Origin: Chryseobacterium gleum
GTDB taxonomy: Bacteria > Bacteroidota > Bacteroidia > Flavobacteriales_D > Crocinitomicaceae
Direction: 5' to 3'
DNA length: 64,000 bases
Assembly (NCBI GenBank): GCA_945862165.1
Contig: CAMAXI010000002.1
Location: 267,918 to 331,917 of the forward strand
Below, piece after piece: positions 44,331-53,729 of the stretch. Position 1 is the first letter of the stretch. Every line of letters starts with the position of its first letter. The position numbers and the translations under genes are program-made. The notes beneath the pieces are model-generated. The model was not told the origin of the DNA and made no database searches. It saw only the letters and a program-made list of their open reading frames with translations.

Positions 44331-45161
44331 ATGGATTTTCTTCAAGCGATCGTACTTGCAATCATCGAGGGATTAACCGAATTCCTTCCTGTTTCTTCTA
44401 CGGCACACATGATTTTCACTAGTACCGTTTTTGGGATTGAAAAAGATGTATTTGTAAAAATGTTCCAAGTTTCCATTCAATTTGGAGCAATCCTTGCAGT
44501 TGTAGTTCTTTATTGGAAAAAATTCTTTGACTTTACCAACTTCAAGTTCTACGTGAAAATTGGATTAGCTGTAATTCCAGCATTGGTATTAGGTAAATTA
44601 TTTGATGATAAAATTGAAGCTGTATTAGAAAAACCACTTCCAATTGCAATCACATTAATTGTTGGAGGAATCATCTTGTTATTCATTCATCGTTTATTTA
44701 AAAATACACGCATCGACGAAGAACAAAACGTAAGTAATAAAAGTGCTATTACGATCGGTTTTTGGCAATGTTTAGCGATGATGCCTGGTACAAGTCGCTC
44801 GGCAGCATCCATCATTGGAGGTATGCAACAAGGACTAACAATGCGCATGGCAGCGGAATTCAGCTTCTTTTTAGCGGTCCCAACGATGTTAGCCGTAACT
44901 AGTTATTCGATTTTCTTGAAAGATTGGGATGTCCCAGTAGCTGTTGGACAAATCGTGGAAATGAAAGGCTACGAAATGTTATTAGAGAAAAACTATTTAA
45001 TCTTGTTCATTGTTGGAAATATCGTTGCTTTTGCGGTTGCAGTTCTTGCCATCAAATTCTTCATCGGAATCTTAAAGAAATATGGATTCAAAATGTGGGG
45101 ATGGTACCGCATCGTGCTTGGTATTACGTTTATTATTTTTGAAGTGTTTTTCAATAAATAG
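44331..45161 (+). CDS. uppP: Undecaprenyl-diphosphate phosphatase
   Basis: A 276-residue polytopic inner-membrane enzyme (BacA family) that recycles the lipid carrier undecaprenyl diphosphate to the monophosphate for peptidoglycan and LPS synthesis. The two catalytic motifs are visible: EGLTEFLPVSSTAHMIF near residues 14-30 and MMPGTSRSAASIIGGM near 150-165. About eight membrane helices. Overexpression of this family gives bacitracin resistance. It lies immediately after the DUF3098 gene. Confidence 0.97.
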   Translation: MDFLQAIVLAIIEGLTEFLPVSSTAHMIFTSTVFGIEKDVFVKMFQVSIQFGAILAVVVLYWKKFFDFTNFKFYVKIGLAVIPALVLGKLFDDKIEAVLEKPLPIAITLIVGGIILLFIHRLFKNTRIDEEQNVSNKSAITIGFWQCLAMMPGTSRSAASIIGGMQQGLTMRMAAEFSFFLAVPTMLAVTSYSIFLKDWDVPVAVGQIVEMKGYEMLLEKNYLILFIVGNIVAFAVAVLAIKFFIGILKKYGFKMWGWYRIVLGITFIIFEVFFNK

Positions 45162-45204
45162 CAACTGCATTTTCAAATTCACTCATTTTCAAATTTTCAA
45201 ATTA

Positions 45205-45894
45205 ATGCAATACGATTTTCAAGCTGGAGAAACTTTATTGGTAGACAAACCACTTAACTGGACCTCTTTTGATGTTGTCAACAAATTACGTTGGAACCTT
45301 AAACAAAAACTTGGAATAAAAAAATTTAAAGTGGGTCATGCTGGAACCTTAGATCCTTTAGCTTCTGGATTGTTAATCATTTGTACTGGAAAAAACACCA
45401 AAAAAATTGATCAATTTGTATTAGAAGACAAAACCTATACCGGAACTATCTTGGTCGGTAAAACAACCCCTTCTTACGATTTAGAAACAGAATATAACAA
45501 AGAATTTCCAATCGATCACATTACACCTGAATTATTGGAAGAAGTACGCACTTCGTTTTTAGGGGAACAAGACCAAGTTCCACCCATATTTTCTGCCAAA
45601 CAAGTAGATGGAAAACGCGCCTATGATTTAGCAAGAGCAGGAAAAGAGGTAGTATTAAAAGCAAATACAATTAACATCTCTGTATTTGAAATGGATGCTT
45701 CCCGTTTTCCAGAAGTGGACTTCAAAATTACGTGTAGCAAAGGCACATATATCCGTTCCATAGCCAACGATTTTGGACAAAAATTGAAGTCAGGAGGAGC
45801 TTTAATCGCTTTGCGAAGAACTGCCTCCGGAAGTTTTTTAATCGAAAACTCCAAATCGGTAGACGATTGGATCACCACCATTCATAACACATAA
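45205..45894 (+). CDS. truB: tRNA pseudouridine(55) synthase
   Basis: A 229-residue enzyme that makes pseudouridine at tRNA position 55. The catalytic Asp is in VGHAGTLDPLASGLLIICTG. LLVDKPLNWTSFDVVNKLR at the start, QVPPIFSAKQVDGKRAYDLAR and KITCSKGTYIRSIANDFGQ are the other TruB blocks. The ATG at 45205 is chosen because the open frame upstream runs into uppP without family similarity. The end is short; no PUA domain is seen. Confidence 0.95.
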   Translation: MQYDFQAGETLLVDKPLNWTSFDVVNKLRWNLKQKLGIKKFKVGHAGTLDPLASGLLIICTGKNTKKIDQFVLEDKTYTGTILVGKTTPSYDLETEYNKEFPIDHITPELLEEVRTSFLGEQDQVPPIFSAKQVDGKRAYDLARAGKEVVLKANTINISVFEMDASRFPEVDFKITCSKGTYIRSIANDFGQKLKSGGALIALRRTASGSFLIENSKSVDDWITTIHNT

Positions 45895-45903
45895 TCCATA
45901 CTT

Positions 45904-46593
45904 TTGAAAAAGATTTGTTTAATAGAAGATGAAGAAAGCCTTTCGGATTTAATCAAAATGAATCTGGAATTAGAAGGCTATTCGGTTGATACGATTGTGC
46001 ACGGTACAGAAGCGTTCTTACGTGCTTTTGAAATGGATAGTTTTGATTTAGTGATTTTAGATGTCATGCTTCCAGAAGTTAGTGGACTCACTATCTGTAA
46101 AGAAATTCGAAAATACAGCCGTGTACCTATTCTATTTTTGTCTGCTAAAGGAACAACGCAAGACCGCATCGCAGGATTAAAATTAGGGGCAAATGATTAT
46201 CTCCCTAAACCTTTTGATTTAGAAGAATTATTACTTCGTGTGCAAATTCTCGTAGAAGGTATTGAAGAGGCAACAACCATAATCGATAAAATCAACATAG
46301 GAGAATTCTCTGTAGATTTTACCAGTTATTTAGTTAGTAATGCACAAACAGGCGAAAAACACGATTTAAGCAAACGCGAAATCGATTTATTGAAATTATT
46401 TAACTCCAAACAAGGATTGGTAATTTCCAGAGACGAAATTCTCGATACTTTGTGGGGAAATGATCAATTCCCAACCTCCAGAACGATTGATAACTACATC
46501 CTTAACTTTCGTAAAATTTTTGAAACAGACCCAAAAACACCGAAATACTTTCACAGCATACGAGGGGTTGGATATAAATTTGTAAAGGAATAA
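45904..46593 (+). CDS. OmpR/PhoB-type response regulator, TTG start
   Basis: A 229-residue two-domain regulator. Receiver: acidic pair IEDEESL, phospho-acceptor Asp in LVILDVMLPEVSGL, switch Ser in ILFLSAKGTTQ and Lys in YLPKPFDLEELL. The C-terminal winged helix has LSKREIDLLKLFNSKQGLVI, SRDEILDTLWG and RTIDNYILNFRKIFE, ending IRGVGYKFVK. It is a DNA-binding transcription factor. No histidine kinase is adjacent. The only start in position is TTG at 45904, nine bases after the truB stop. That TTG is part of a TACTTTTG box (45899-45906), so the start is less certain. Confidence 0.88.
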   Translation: MKKICLIEDEESLSDLIKMNLELEGYSVDTIVHGTEAFLRAFEMDSFDLVILDVMLPEVSGLTICKEIRKYSRVPILFLSAKGTTQDRIAGLKLGANDYLPKPFDLEELLLRVQILVEGIEEATTIIDKINIGEFSVDFTSYLVSNAQTGEKHDLSKREIDLLKLFNSKQGLVISRDEILDTLWGNDQFPTSRTIDNYILNFRKIFETDPKTPKYFHSIRGVGYKFVKE

Positions 46594-46598
46594 AAAAA

Positions 46599-46620
46599 AG
46601 GCCACTCTTTCGAGCGGCCT
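46599..46620. terminator. Bidirectional terminator
   Basis: AGGCCACTC (46599-46607) and GAGCGGCCT (46612-46620) form a stem with one mismatch on the plus strand, a G-U wobble on the minus strand. A-rich sequence precedes it and the stem lies between two convergent genes. Confidence 0.7.
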
Positions 46621-46645
46621 CCTATAAACTAATAATTTCTTTCTA

Positions 46646-47851
46646 TTACATTTTAGATAAATCTGGCATATCACGAGTAAAAGCGGGGATACCCGTAACA
46701 TCCATACCTGTAATCAATAAGTGAATATCGTGCGTACCTTCATACGATACAACCGATTCTAAATTCGCCATGTGACGCATCATCGAGTATTCAGAAGTAA
46801 TTCCCATACCACCGTGAATTTGTCTTGCCTCACGTGCAATGTTCATAGCGACTTCACAGTTATTACGTTTTGCCATCGAAATTTGTGCAGATGTTGCTCT
46901 ACCTTCGTTTCTCAATTGACCCAAACGAAACGTCAATAATTGTGCTTTTGTGATTTCTGTAATCATTTCCGCCAATTTCTTTTGTTGTAATTGGAAGGAA
47001 CCAATTGGAACACCAAATTGTGTTCTCTCTTTACAATATCTCAAAGCTTGGTCATAACAATCCATAGCAGCACCTAAAGCACCCCAAGCAATTCCAAAAC
47101 GTGCAGAATCTAAACATCCAAGTGGAGCTCCTAAACCTGATTTATTTGGTAAAATATTTGCTTTTGGAACCTTAACGTCTACGAAGATTAACTCTCCTGT
47201 AGCAGAAGCACGCAATGAAAGTTTACCATGCATTTCAGGTGTAGAAAAACCTTCCATCCCACGTTCAACGATCAAACCATGAATTCTTCCTGTCTCATCT
47301 TTTGCCCAAACTACAGCGATATCAGCAAATGGAGCATTTGAAATCCACATTTTAGCACCATTCAAAATTACATGATCACCAGCATCTTTAAAGTTGGTAG
47401 TCATTCCACCCGGATTTGATCCATGGTCTGGTTCAGTCAAACCAAAACATCCCATCATCTCACCAGTAGCTAATTTCGGAAGGTATTTTAGGCGTTGTTC
47501 TTCATTTCCATATTTCCAAATTGGATACATAACTAATGAACTTTGAACAGATGCTGTCGAACGTAGTCCGGAGTCACATCTTTCCAACTCTTGCATAATC
47601 AAACCATACGAAATCTGATCCAAACCTGGACCACCATATTCTTCTGGAATATATGGACCAAAAGCACCTATTTCTCCTAAACCACGTAATAAATGCATAG
47701 GAAAAGTAGCATTTTCATAATGCTCATCAATGATTGGAGAAACTTCTTTTTTCACCCAAGCACGCGCAGCGTCACGAACTAACAATTGTTCTTCCGTGTA
47801 CAAATCATCCAAATTATAATAATCTGGGTGTGAATATAAATCTGTCTTCAT
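46646..47851 (-). CDS. Acyl-CoA dehydrogenase, glutaryl-CoA dehydrogenase-like
   Basis: A 401-residue flavoprotein. The FAD and substrate motifs match the glutaryl-CoA dehydrogenase branch: GLRSTASVQSSLVMYPI (a substrate-binding Arg/Ser block), MGCFGLTEPDHGSNPGG, SARFGIAWGALGAAMDCYD, QIHGGMGITSEYSMMRHMAN, and the catalytic Glu in VVSYEGTHDIHLLITG. It oxidises and decarboxylates glutaryl-CoA to crotonyl-CoA in lysine and tryptophan catabolism, if the assignment is right. It stands alone, with a terminator after its stop. Confidence 0.87.
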   Translation of the reverse strand: MKTDLYSHPDYYNLDDLYTEEQLLVRDAARAWVKKEVSPIIDEHYENATFPMHLLRGLGEIGAFGPYIPEEYGGPGLDQISYGLIMQELERCDSGLRSTASVQSSLVMYPIWKYGNEEQRLKYLPKLATGEMMGCFGLTEPDHGSNPGGMTTNFKDAGDHVILNGAKMWISNAPFADIAVVWAKDETGRIHGLIVERGMEGFSTPEMHGKLSLRASATGELIFVDVKVPKANILPNKSGLGAPLGCLDSARFGIAWGALGAAMDCYDQALRYCKERTQFGVPIGSFQLQQKKLAEMITEITKAQLLTFRLGQLRNEGRATSAQISMAKRNNCEVAMNIAREARQIHGGMGITSEYSMMRHMANLESVVSYEGTHDIHLLITGMDVTGIPAFTRDMPDLSKM

Positions 47852-48090
47852 AAGTATGTAAAATGATTCTTAAGACAAATTTAATATTATAATAGAACAT
47901 AAACTAATAAAGAAGGTCTCGATTTAATAGATTTTAAAATAATTAAATTAAATTAAAAATTCACTTTATCGGAGGAATGGCAAGCTGTCTAAAAGGATCT
48001 ATTTTAATTTATAGATGAAATAAAAAAACAATTTATAGAATTACCCTTAAAACAAAACACTAATTTTGCTTTAAATTAAAGACTTATAAA

Positions 48091-48798
48091 TTGATTACGC
48101 TTGCATTTGGAATTATTAACAACACACAAGAGATTGTAGTACCAAAACTACTTTCTCCTAAAGTTAATTCCATGTATGGTACAATAACGTTATTCCTTTC
48201 TATTGCAATTTTACTGATCACATTTGCACGAATGAGTTCCAGCTATTTTTTAATTGCTATCACGAAAAGTATCTATAAAAATAGATCCATTGAAAAAATT
48301 TCCCAAGAAGAAATGCCTTTGAGTGGATTATCGTCTTTTTGTTTATTAATCAATTTTTTAATCTGTGCTAGCTGTCTATTGTATCTTACCGTAGATTTTT
48401 TTCACGACACAATTAGCACAAGCACCTTATTAGCAATAATATACACTCCGATATTATTTTTATTTGGTCCTTATTTATTTTTGAATTTGGTAGAATTTAT
48501 AAGCGGTGAAATAGGGATTACCAAAGCAATTAAATTAACCAATTGGGCAATTTGCAAATTTTTAGGAATCCTTTTTTCACTATTAGTATTACTATGGATT
48601 TTTAACGATAAAAACGCTGGGGTTTTTGGATACATATTATTAGTAATACTCACTGTATGCTATGTTTACAGAATAATTAGAGGAATTATCTTTGCTTTTT
48701 CAAAGGGCATATCGTGGTATTATATTATTTTGTACTTTTGTATGTTTGAAATTATACCTATGTATCCTTTATGGATGCTGATAGAAGGTAAATTATAA
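48091..48798 (+). CDS. DUF4271 membrane protein next to hemD
   Basis: A 235-residue polytopic membrane protein with about seven helices (e.g. YGTITLFLSIAILLITFARM, LLAIIYTPILFLFGPYLFLN, YIILYFCMFEIIPMYPLWML). DUF4271 proteins occur directly upstream of uroporphyrinogen-III synthase in many Bacteroidota, as here (26 bases). The start is TTG at 48091; no better ATG with family similarity is seen, so the N-terminus is uncertain. Function unknown, with no heme link proven. Confidence 0.75.
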   Translation: MITLAFGIINNTQEIVVPKLLSPKVNSMYGTITLFLSIAILLITFARMSSSYFLIAITKSIYKNRSIEKISQEEMPLSGLSSFCLLINFLICASCLLYLTVDFFHDTISTSTLLAIIYTPILFLFGPYLFLNLVEFISGEIGITKAIKLTNWAICKFLGILFSLLVLLWIFNDKNAGVFGYILLVILTVCYVYRIIRGIIFAFSKGISWYYIILYFCMFEIIPMYPLWMLIEGKL

Positions 48799-48824
48799 AA
48801 TAGATTAACTTAAAAATTAGCATT

Positions 48825-49574
48825 TTGAGCATCAAAACAATTTTGGTTTCTCAACCTAAACCTGAAGGAGATAAGTCTCCTTATTTTGATTTAGCTGATA
48901 AATACAAGCTAAAGATAGATTTTCGTCCATTTATCAAAGTGGAAGGGGTGAGTGCACAAGAATTTCGTACACATAGAATTGATTTTAATGAGTATACAGC
49001 TGTCATCATGACTTCCAAAAATGCCATTGATCATTTCTTCCGTATTGCCCAAGAAACGCGTTATACTGTTCCTGATTCTTTGAAATATTTTTGCATTTCA
49101 GAAGCTGTTGCTTTATACCTTCAAAAGTATGTTACCTATCGAAAACGTAAAATTTTCTTTGGGAAACAATCCATTGAAGATTTAATGGACAGTATGAAAA
49201 AACACAAAACTGAAAAATACCTATTGCCTTGTACCGATATTTTACGTGACAAGATTCCTGAAACATTGGAAGAGCATAATATCAATTTCACCAAAGCAAT
49301 GTTGTACCGAACAGTAGCGTCTGACTTAAGTGATTTAGGAGATGTTTACTATGATATGCTTGTTTTCTTTAGTCCAGGTGGTATAGAATCTTTATTTAAA
49401 AACTTCCCTGACTTTAAACAAAATAAAACCTTAATCGCTGCTTTTGGTCCTACAACCGCAAATGCTGTCATTAAAAATAACCTTCGCTTAGATGTTCATG
49501 CCCCTCAGCCTAATGCTCCAAGCATGACTGCAGCGATTGAAAATTTCGTCAAAGAATCCCTAAAGAAAAAATAA
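48825..49574 (+). CDS. hemD: Uroporphyrinogen-III synthase
   Basis: A 249-residue two-lobed enzyme that closes hydroxymethylbilane to uroporphyrinogen III in heme synthesis. Sequence conservation is always low in this family. Typical features are the start ILVSQPKPEGDKSPYFDLAD, IMTSKNAIDHFF, LPCTDILRDKIPETL, VFFSPGGIESLFKNF and IAAFGPTTANAVI. The start is TTG (48825), just after the DUF4271 gene. A terminator separates it from PBP1A. Confidence 0.88.
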   Translation: MSIKTILVSQPKPEGDKSPYFDLADKYKLKIDFRPFIKVEGVSAQEFRTHRIDFNEYTAVIMTSKNAIDHFFRIAQETRYTVPDSLKYFCISEAVALYLQKYVTYRKRKIFFGKQSIEDLMDSMKKHKTEKYLLPCTDILRDKIPETLEEHNINFTKAMLYRTVASDLSDLGDVYYDMLVFFSPGGIESLFKNFPDFKQNKTLIAAFGPTTANAVIKNNLRLDVHAPQPNAPSMTAAIENFVKESLKKK

Positions 49575-49584
49575 TTAATTCGTT

Positions 49585-49612
49585 AAAAGTGCTCCTCGAA
49601 GCACTTTTTTTT
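49585..49612 (+). terminator. Terminator of hemD
   Basis: AAAAGTGCT (49585-49593) and AGCACTTTT (49600-49608) form a 9-bp stem followed by a T run. Confidence 0.8.
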
Positions 49613-49630
49613 GGATAAAATATACGCGAT

Positions 49631-52195
49631 ATGGCTAAAAAAGGACCAACACAACAATCAAAGCTTTCCTCTCCTGAAAAAACGCGGAACTTCACGCGTC
49701 TATTTTGGGTGCTTGGAACTTTTCCTATCACACTTATTATTTCTTTATTAATTGTTCAATCATTTTCAGACCTACCTTCTATCGAAGATTTAAAAGACCC
49801 TCAACTTTCAGCATCAATTGTGTATGCAAATGATGGTCAAACAGAATTAGGACGCTATTGGAAAGTAAATCGTGTAGTAGCACATTACGACTCTATTTCT
49901 CCGTTTATAACTGACGCTTTAATTTCTACGGAAGATGAACGTTTTTTCGATCACTCTGGAATTGATTTCAAAGCACTAGCACGTGCTGTAGCAAATGCCG
50001 GTAGTGCTGGTGGTGCGTCGACAATTACGCAACAATTAGCAAAACAACTATTCACCCTAAAACAACGCGAAGACCGTGCAAATGGGGAGGAAGAATCGAA
50101 ACCTTGGTTTGGTAGCATAGGAAGAAAAGTAAATCGTTTAGTGGAAAAAGTACGTGAAAACATCATTTCAACTCGTATTGAGGAAACATTTACCAAAGAG
50201 GAAATAATCACCATGTATTTGAATCAATTTGATTTCCTATACAATGCTGTTGGTATCGCTAATGCATGTAAAATATACTACAACAAAACACCGCAAACAG
50301 TAACTAAACAAGAAGCTGCGATGTTAGTAGGAATGTGTAAAAATCCAACATTATTTAACCCATATACGTTTACACAAAAAAATTATCGCGGAATTATAGC
50401 AAACAACAAAGGTATCTCACCAAACGATGTTGCTGCTAGTGATGTTGCTGCCGCACGTGAAAAAGATAGCATCCGTGCTTGGGAACGAAGAAATCAAGTA
50501 TTGTTTCAATGGTTAAAAAATAGTAATAAAGGAAATGATGGACTTCGTGTGAAATTAACACAAGCAGAATATGATGAACTAAAAACTAAATCTATTCGTT
50601 CAAATTTCCAACAACTTAACTTCAAAAAAGGACGTGCAACCTATTTCAGGGAAGCTGTTCGGAAAGAATTAGTCGATTTATTAGAAGAAAAAAATGAAAA
50701 TGGCGACTATGTAATCTACAAACGTAACCTAGAAGATCCGGAAGATAAAAGTCGCCCATACAGCATTTATGAAGATGGTTTGAGAATTTATACAACCGTA
50801 GATTACCGTATGCAAGTGTATGCAGAAGAAGCGGTAAAAAGACATTTAAGTCAAACCTTACAACCGCAATTTGATCAAAACAACCGTGGATTAAGAAATT
50901 ATCCTTTTTCCAATGACATCAAAGAAGATGAGTACAAAAATATTATCAATACTGCGATTAAACGTTCGGACCGTTACTACAACATGGCAAATGCTGGGTA
51001 TACGGAAGAACAAATATTAGAAAAATTCAAAGAAAAAATTCCCATCAAAGTATTTACTTGGGACGGTGAAGAAGAACGTTTAATGTCACCATTAGACTCC
51101 ATAAAATATTACAAAGGAATACTCCAAGCTGGTTTGTTATCCATCGAACCGGAAACAGGATTCGTGAAAGCATGGGTAGGTGGAACAGATATTGACCATT
51201 TCGCCTATGACCACGTAAGGCAAGGTACACGTCAAGTTGGTTCTACTATGAAACCTTTTGTTTACGCTACCGCAATGTCAATGGGGGTTATTAAACCATG
51301 TACAAAAGTAGAAAACGTAAGACACTGTATCAAGCTTTACCATGACGACGGAACATACTTCAAAACTTGGTGTCCTGGAGGTAGCGGTGGCGAAGGAGGA
51401 ACTGTTTCCATCAAAAAAGGATTGGCTAACTCCTTAAACAATATTGCAGCTTGGACAATTAACCACATGGGTAATAATGGACCAAAAATTCTCGGAAATG
51501 TACTAGAGTTAATGGATATTAAATTGGCTAAAAGAGACTTAACTCCTTCCATGGCATTAGGGTCTGTTGACATGTCTTTGTATCAATTAGTTGCTGCACA
51601 GGCAATGTTTGTAAACCATGGATTATTCAATAAACCAACCACGATACTTCGTATTGAAGATCGTTATGGAAATGAGATTTACACCAACAAATTTGTAACA
51701 CGTGAAGTATTCAATGAAACATACGCCTACTCCATTATCGATATGATGAAAGAAGTATGTCGTTCAGGAACCGCTTCTAGTATACGAAGTGGACAAGCTT
51801 GGGCAAATATTTCTTACCCAACAGCTGGGAAAACTGGTACAACACAAAGTAATTCAGATGGTTGGTTTATTGGTTTAACTCCAGATTTAGCAACAGGTGT
51901 ATGGGTTGGAGCAGAAGATCGTGGTGTACGTTTTAGATCTACGAATCAAGGTCAGGGAGCGCGAACAGCGCTCCCTATCTATGGTTACTTCATGAACAAA
52001 GTATACAAAGACCCCAAATTAAAAGTGTCTAAAGAAGATTTTGAAAAACCAGACGATTTTGATGAATCTAAAGTAGATTGTAATGAAAATTACGGCATGG
52101 TTACACGGGAAGAAGAAGGGGATGGAAGTGACGAAGAAACAAGTGAAGAAGATGCAACAAGTGAAGAAGTGGATCCAGAATTAGCATTACCGTAA
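49631..52195 (+). CDS. Class A penicillin-binding protein 1A
   Basis: An 854-residue bifunctional peptidoglycan synthase. The N-terminal membrane anchor (FPITLIISLLIVQSF) precedes the GT51 transglycosylase with catalytic Glu in LISTEDERFFDHSG and the GGASTITQQLAKQLF block. The transpeptidase carries S538-x-x-K541 (VGSTMKPFVYA), an S-L-N motif (ANSLNNIAAW) and KTGTTQSNSDGW. The extended tail ends in a very acidic stretch (EEEGDGSDEETSEEDATSEE). It polymerises and cross-links glycan strands. It follows hemD after a terminator and precedes the CoA-transferase pair by about 20 bases. Confidence 0.95.
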   Translation: MAKKGPTQQSKLSSPEKTRNFTRLFWVLGTFPITLIISLLIVQSFSDLPSIEDLKDPQLSASIVYANDGQTELGRYWKVNRVVAHYDSISPFITDALISTEDERFFDHSGIDFKALARAVANAGSAGGASTITQQLAKQLFTLKQREDRANGEEESKPWFGSIGRKVNRLVEKVRENIISTRIEETFTKEEIITMYLNQFDFLYNAVGIANACKIYYNKTPQTVTKQEAAMLVGMCKNPTLFNPYTFTQKNYRGIIANNKGISPNDVAASDVAAAREKDSIRAWERRNQVLFQWLKNSNKGNDGLRVKLTQAEYDELKTKSIRSNFQQLNFKKGRATYFREAVRKELVDLLEEKNENGDYVIYKRNLEDPEDKSRPYSIYEDGLRIYTTVDYRMQVYAEEAVKRHLSQTLQPQFDQNNRGLRNYPFSNDIKEDEYKNIINTAIKRSDRYYNMANAGYTEEQILEKFKEKIPIKVFTWDGEEERLMSPLDSIKYYKGILQAGLLSIEPETGFVKAWVGGTDIDHFAYDHVRQGTRQVGSTMKPFVYATAMSMGVIKPCTKVENVRHCIKLYHDDGTYFKTWCPGGSGGEGGTVSIKKGLANSLNNIAAWTINHMGNNGPKILGNVLELMDIKLAKRDLTPSMALGSVDMSLYQLVAAQAMFVNHGLFNKPTTILRIEDRYGNEIYTNKFVTREVFNETYAYSIIDMMKEVCRSGTASSIRSGQAWANISYPTAGKTGTTQSNSDGWFIGLTPDLATGVWVGAEDRGVRFRSTNQGQGARTALPIYGYFMNKVYKDPKLKVSKEDFEKPDDFDESKVDCNENYGMVTREEEGDGSDEETSEEDATSEEVDPELALP

Positions 52196-52215
52196 ATATT
52201 TATATATAATAGATT

Positions 52216-52911
52216 ATGAATAAAGTAGTAAGTAACGTTTCAGAAGCCCTAAAAGGAATCGAAGATAACATGACCTTAATGGTTGGTGGATTTGGTTTAT
52301 GTGGTATCCCTGAAAATTCAATCGCAGAATTGGTAAAATTAGGCGTGAAAAATCTTACCTGTATTTCCAATAATGCAGGTGTAGATAATTTTGGACTTGG
52401 ATTGTTATTACAACAAAAACAAGTAAAAAAAATGATCAGTTCCTACGTTGGTGAAAACGATGAATTCGAACGTCAAATGCTTTCTGGAGAATTAGAAGTT
52501 GACTTAATTCCCCAAGGTTCTTTAGCGGAAAGATGTCGTGCAGGTGGTGCAGGTATTCCAGCATTTTTTACACCAGCTGGTTATGGAACAGAAGTAGCTG
52601 AGGGAAAAGAAGTACGTATTTTTAATGGAAAACCACACATTTTAGAAGCTGCACTAACTGCTGACTTTGCAATTGTGAAAGCATGGAAAGGCGATACAGA
52701 AGGTAACTTAGTCTTCAAAGCAACCGCGCGTAATTTCAATCCAATGATGGCGATGGCTGGTAAAATTACTATTGCTGAAGTAGAGGAATTAGTTCCAGCT
52801 GGAGAACTTGATCCAAATCAAATTCACACACCAGGAATTTTCGTGCAACGCATTTTCCAAGGAGAGAAATTTGAGAAACGCATTGAACAGAGAACGGTTA
52901 GATCGAAGTAA
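52216..52911 (+). CDS. 3-oxoacid CoA-transferase subunit A
   Basis: A 231-residue subunit A of an acyl-CoA:acetate/3-ketoacid (succinyl-CoA-type) CoA-transferase. [60 protein letters not shown] and the [20 protein letters not shown] stretch are the family markers. It works with subunit B to move CoA between succinyl-CoA and acetoacetate. Subunit B lies 104 bases downstream, which is unusually wide because a repeat lies between. Confidence 0.93.
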   Translation: MNKVVSNVSEALKGIEDNMTLMVGGFGLCGIPENSIAELVKLGVKNLTCISNNAGVDNFGLGLLLQQKQVKKMISSYVGENDEFERQMLSGELEVDLIPQGSLAERCRAGGAGIPAFFTPAGYGTEVAEGKEVRIFNGKPHILEAALTADFAIVKAWKGDTEGNLVFKATARNFNPMMAMAGKITIAEVEELVPAGELDPNQIHTPGIFVQRIFQGEKFEKRIEQRTVRSK

Positions 52912-52921
52912 TAGTTGATTT

Positions 52922-52991
52922 TCCTCCCTTGAGGGAGGATTAAGGTGGGTGATTTAGTCACCTCCCCTGCCCCTCCTCAAGGAGGGAAATT
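52922..52991. repeat. REP-like repeat between the CoA-transferase genes
   Basis: Two hairpins in mirror arrangement: CCTCCCT-TG-AGGGAGG (52923-52938) and CCCTCCT-CA-AGGAGGG (52971-52986). Between them, GGTGGGTGA/TCACCTCCC-like arms make the whole block an inverted repeat. A degenerate relative lies at 58098-58212. It sits inside a two-gene operon and could form a strong mRNA structure between the coding regions. Confidence 0.75.
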
Positions 52992-53015
52992 TTCAAATCT
53001 TCAAATTAGAAAAAC

Positions 53016-53672
53016 ATGGCTTTAGATAAAGTAGGTATAGCAAAACGTATCGCACAAGAATTAAAAGACGGATGGTACGTGAATTTAGGGATAGGTATCC
53101 CAACATTGGTAGCAAATTATATTCCTGAAGGGATAGAAGTGGAATTTCAATCCGAAAACGGAATTTTAGGGATGGGTCCATTTCCTTTTGAAGGGGAAGA
53201 AGACGCTGACTTAATCAATGCTGGAAAACAAACAATTACAGCAACAAAAGGAGCAGTATTTTTTGACTCTGCAATGTCGTTTGCTATGATTAGAGGTCAA
53301 CACGTACAACTTACAGTACTTGGGGCAATGGAAGTGTCTCAAAACGGAGATATCGCTAATTGGAAAATTCCAGGGAAAATGGTAAAAGGTATGGGTGGAG
53401 CAATGGATTTAGTTGCTTCTGCTGATAATATTATCGTTGCAATGATGCATTCCAACAAAGCGGGTGAATCTAAAATACTTAAAGAGTGTACATTACCTTT
53501 AACTGGTGTTGGTTGCGTTAAAAAAGTAGTTACTGAATTAGCAGTAATGGAAATCAAAGACGGTAAATTCCATTTAATTGAACGTGCACCAGGAGTTAGT
53601 GTGGAAGAAATTATATCTAAAACAGAAGGAGATTTAGTAGTTCCTGATAATGTACCAGAAATGGTATTGTAA
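53016..53672 (+). CDS. 3-oxoacid CoA-transferase subunit B
   Basis: A 218-residue subunit B. The catalytic Glu is in FQSENGILGMGPFP, followed by the conserved GKQTITATKGAVFFDSAMSF, AMEVSQNGDIANW and MVKGMGGAMDLVA stretches. It completes the transferase with the upstream A subunit (52216-52911). A terminator follows. Confidence 0.93.
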   Translation: MALDKVGIAKRIAQELKDGWYVNLGIGIPTLVANYIPEGIEVEFQSENGILGMGPFPFEGEEDADLINAGKQTITATKGAVFFDSAMSFAMIRGQHVQLTVLGAMEVSQNGDIANWKIPGKMVKGMGGAMDLVASADNIIVAMMHSNKAGESKILKECTLPLTGVGCVKKVVTELAVMEIKDGKFHLIERAPGVSVEEIISKTEGDLVVPDNVPEMVL

Positions 53673-53691
53673 CAAAAGAAAATAAATGATA

Positions 53692-53729
53692 AAACGGGTA
53701 ATTAGTTCTACTAATTATCCGTTTTTTAT
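53692..53729. terminator. Terminator of the CoA-transferase operon
   Basis: AAACGGGTAATTAGT (53692-53706) and ACTAATTATCCGTTT (53710-53724) form a 15-bp stem with one G-U wobble, followed by a T run. The stem overlaps the last codons of the convergent methyltransferase gene. Confidence 0.8.

Noticed and set aside
47977..48018. A 13-codon frame after GGAGGA (MASCLKGSILIYR)
   Set aside because: The purine-rich stretch is too close to the ATG for a good Shine-Dalgarno site and this phylum seldom uses one. Nothing downstream suggests a leader peptide.
47852..48090. AT-rich spacer before the DUF4271 gene as a possible RNA gene or origin
   Set aside because: No tRNA-like folding, DnaA-box cluster or repeat was seen; it appears to be plain intergenic DNA.
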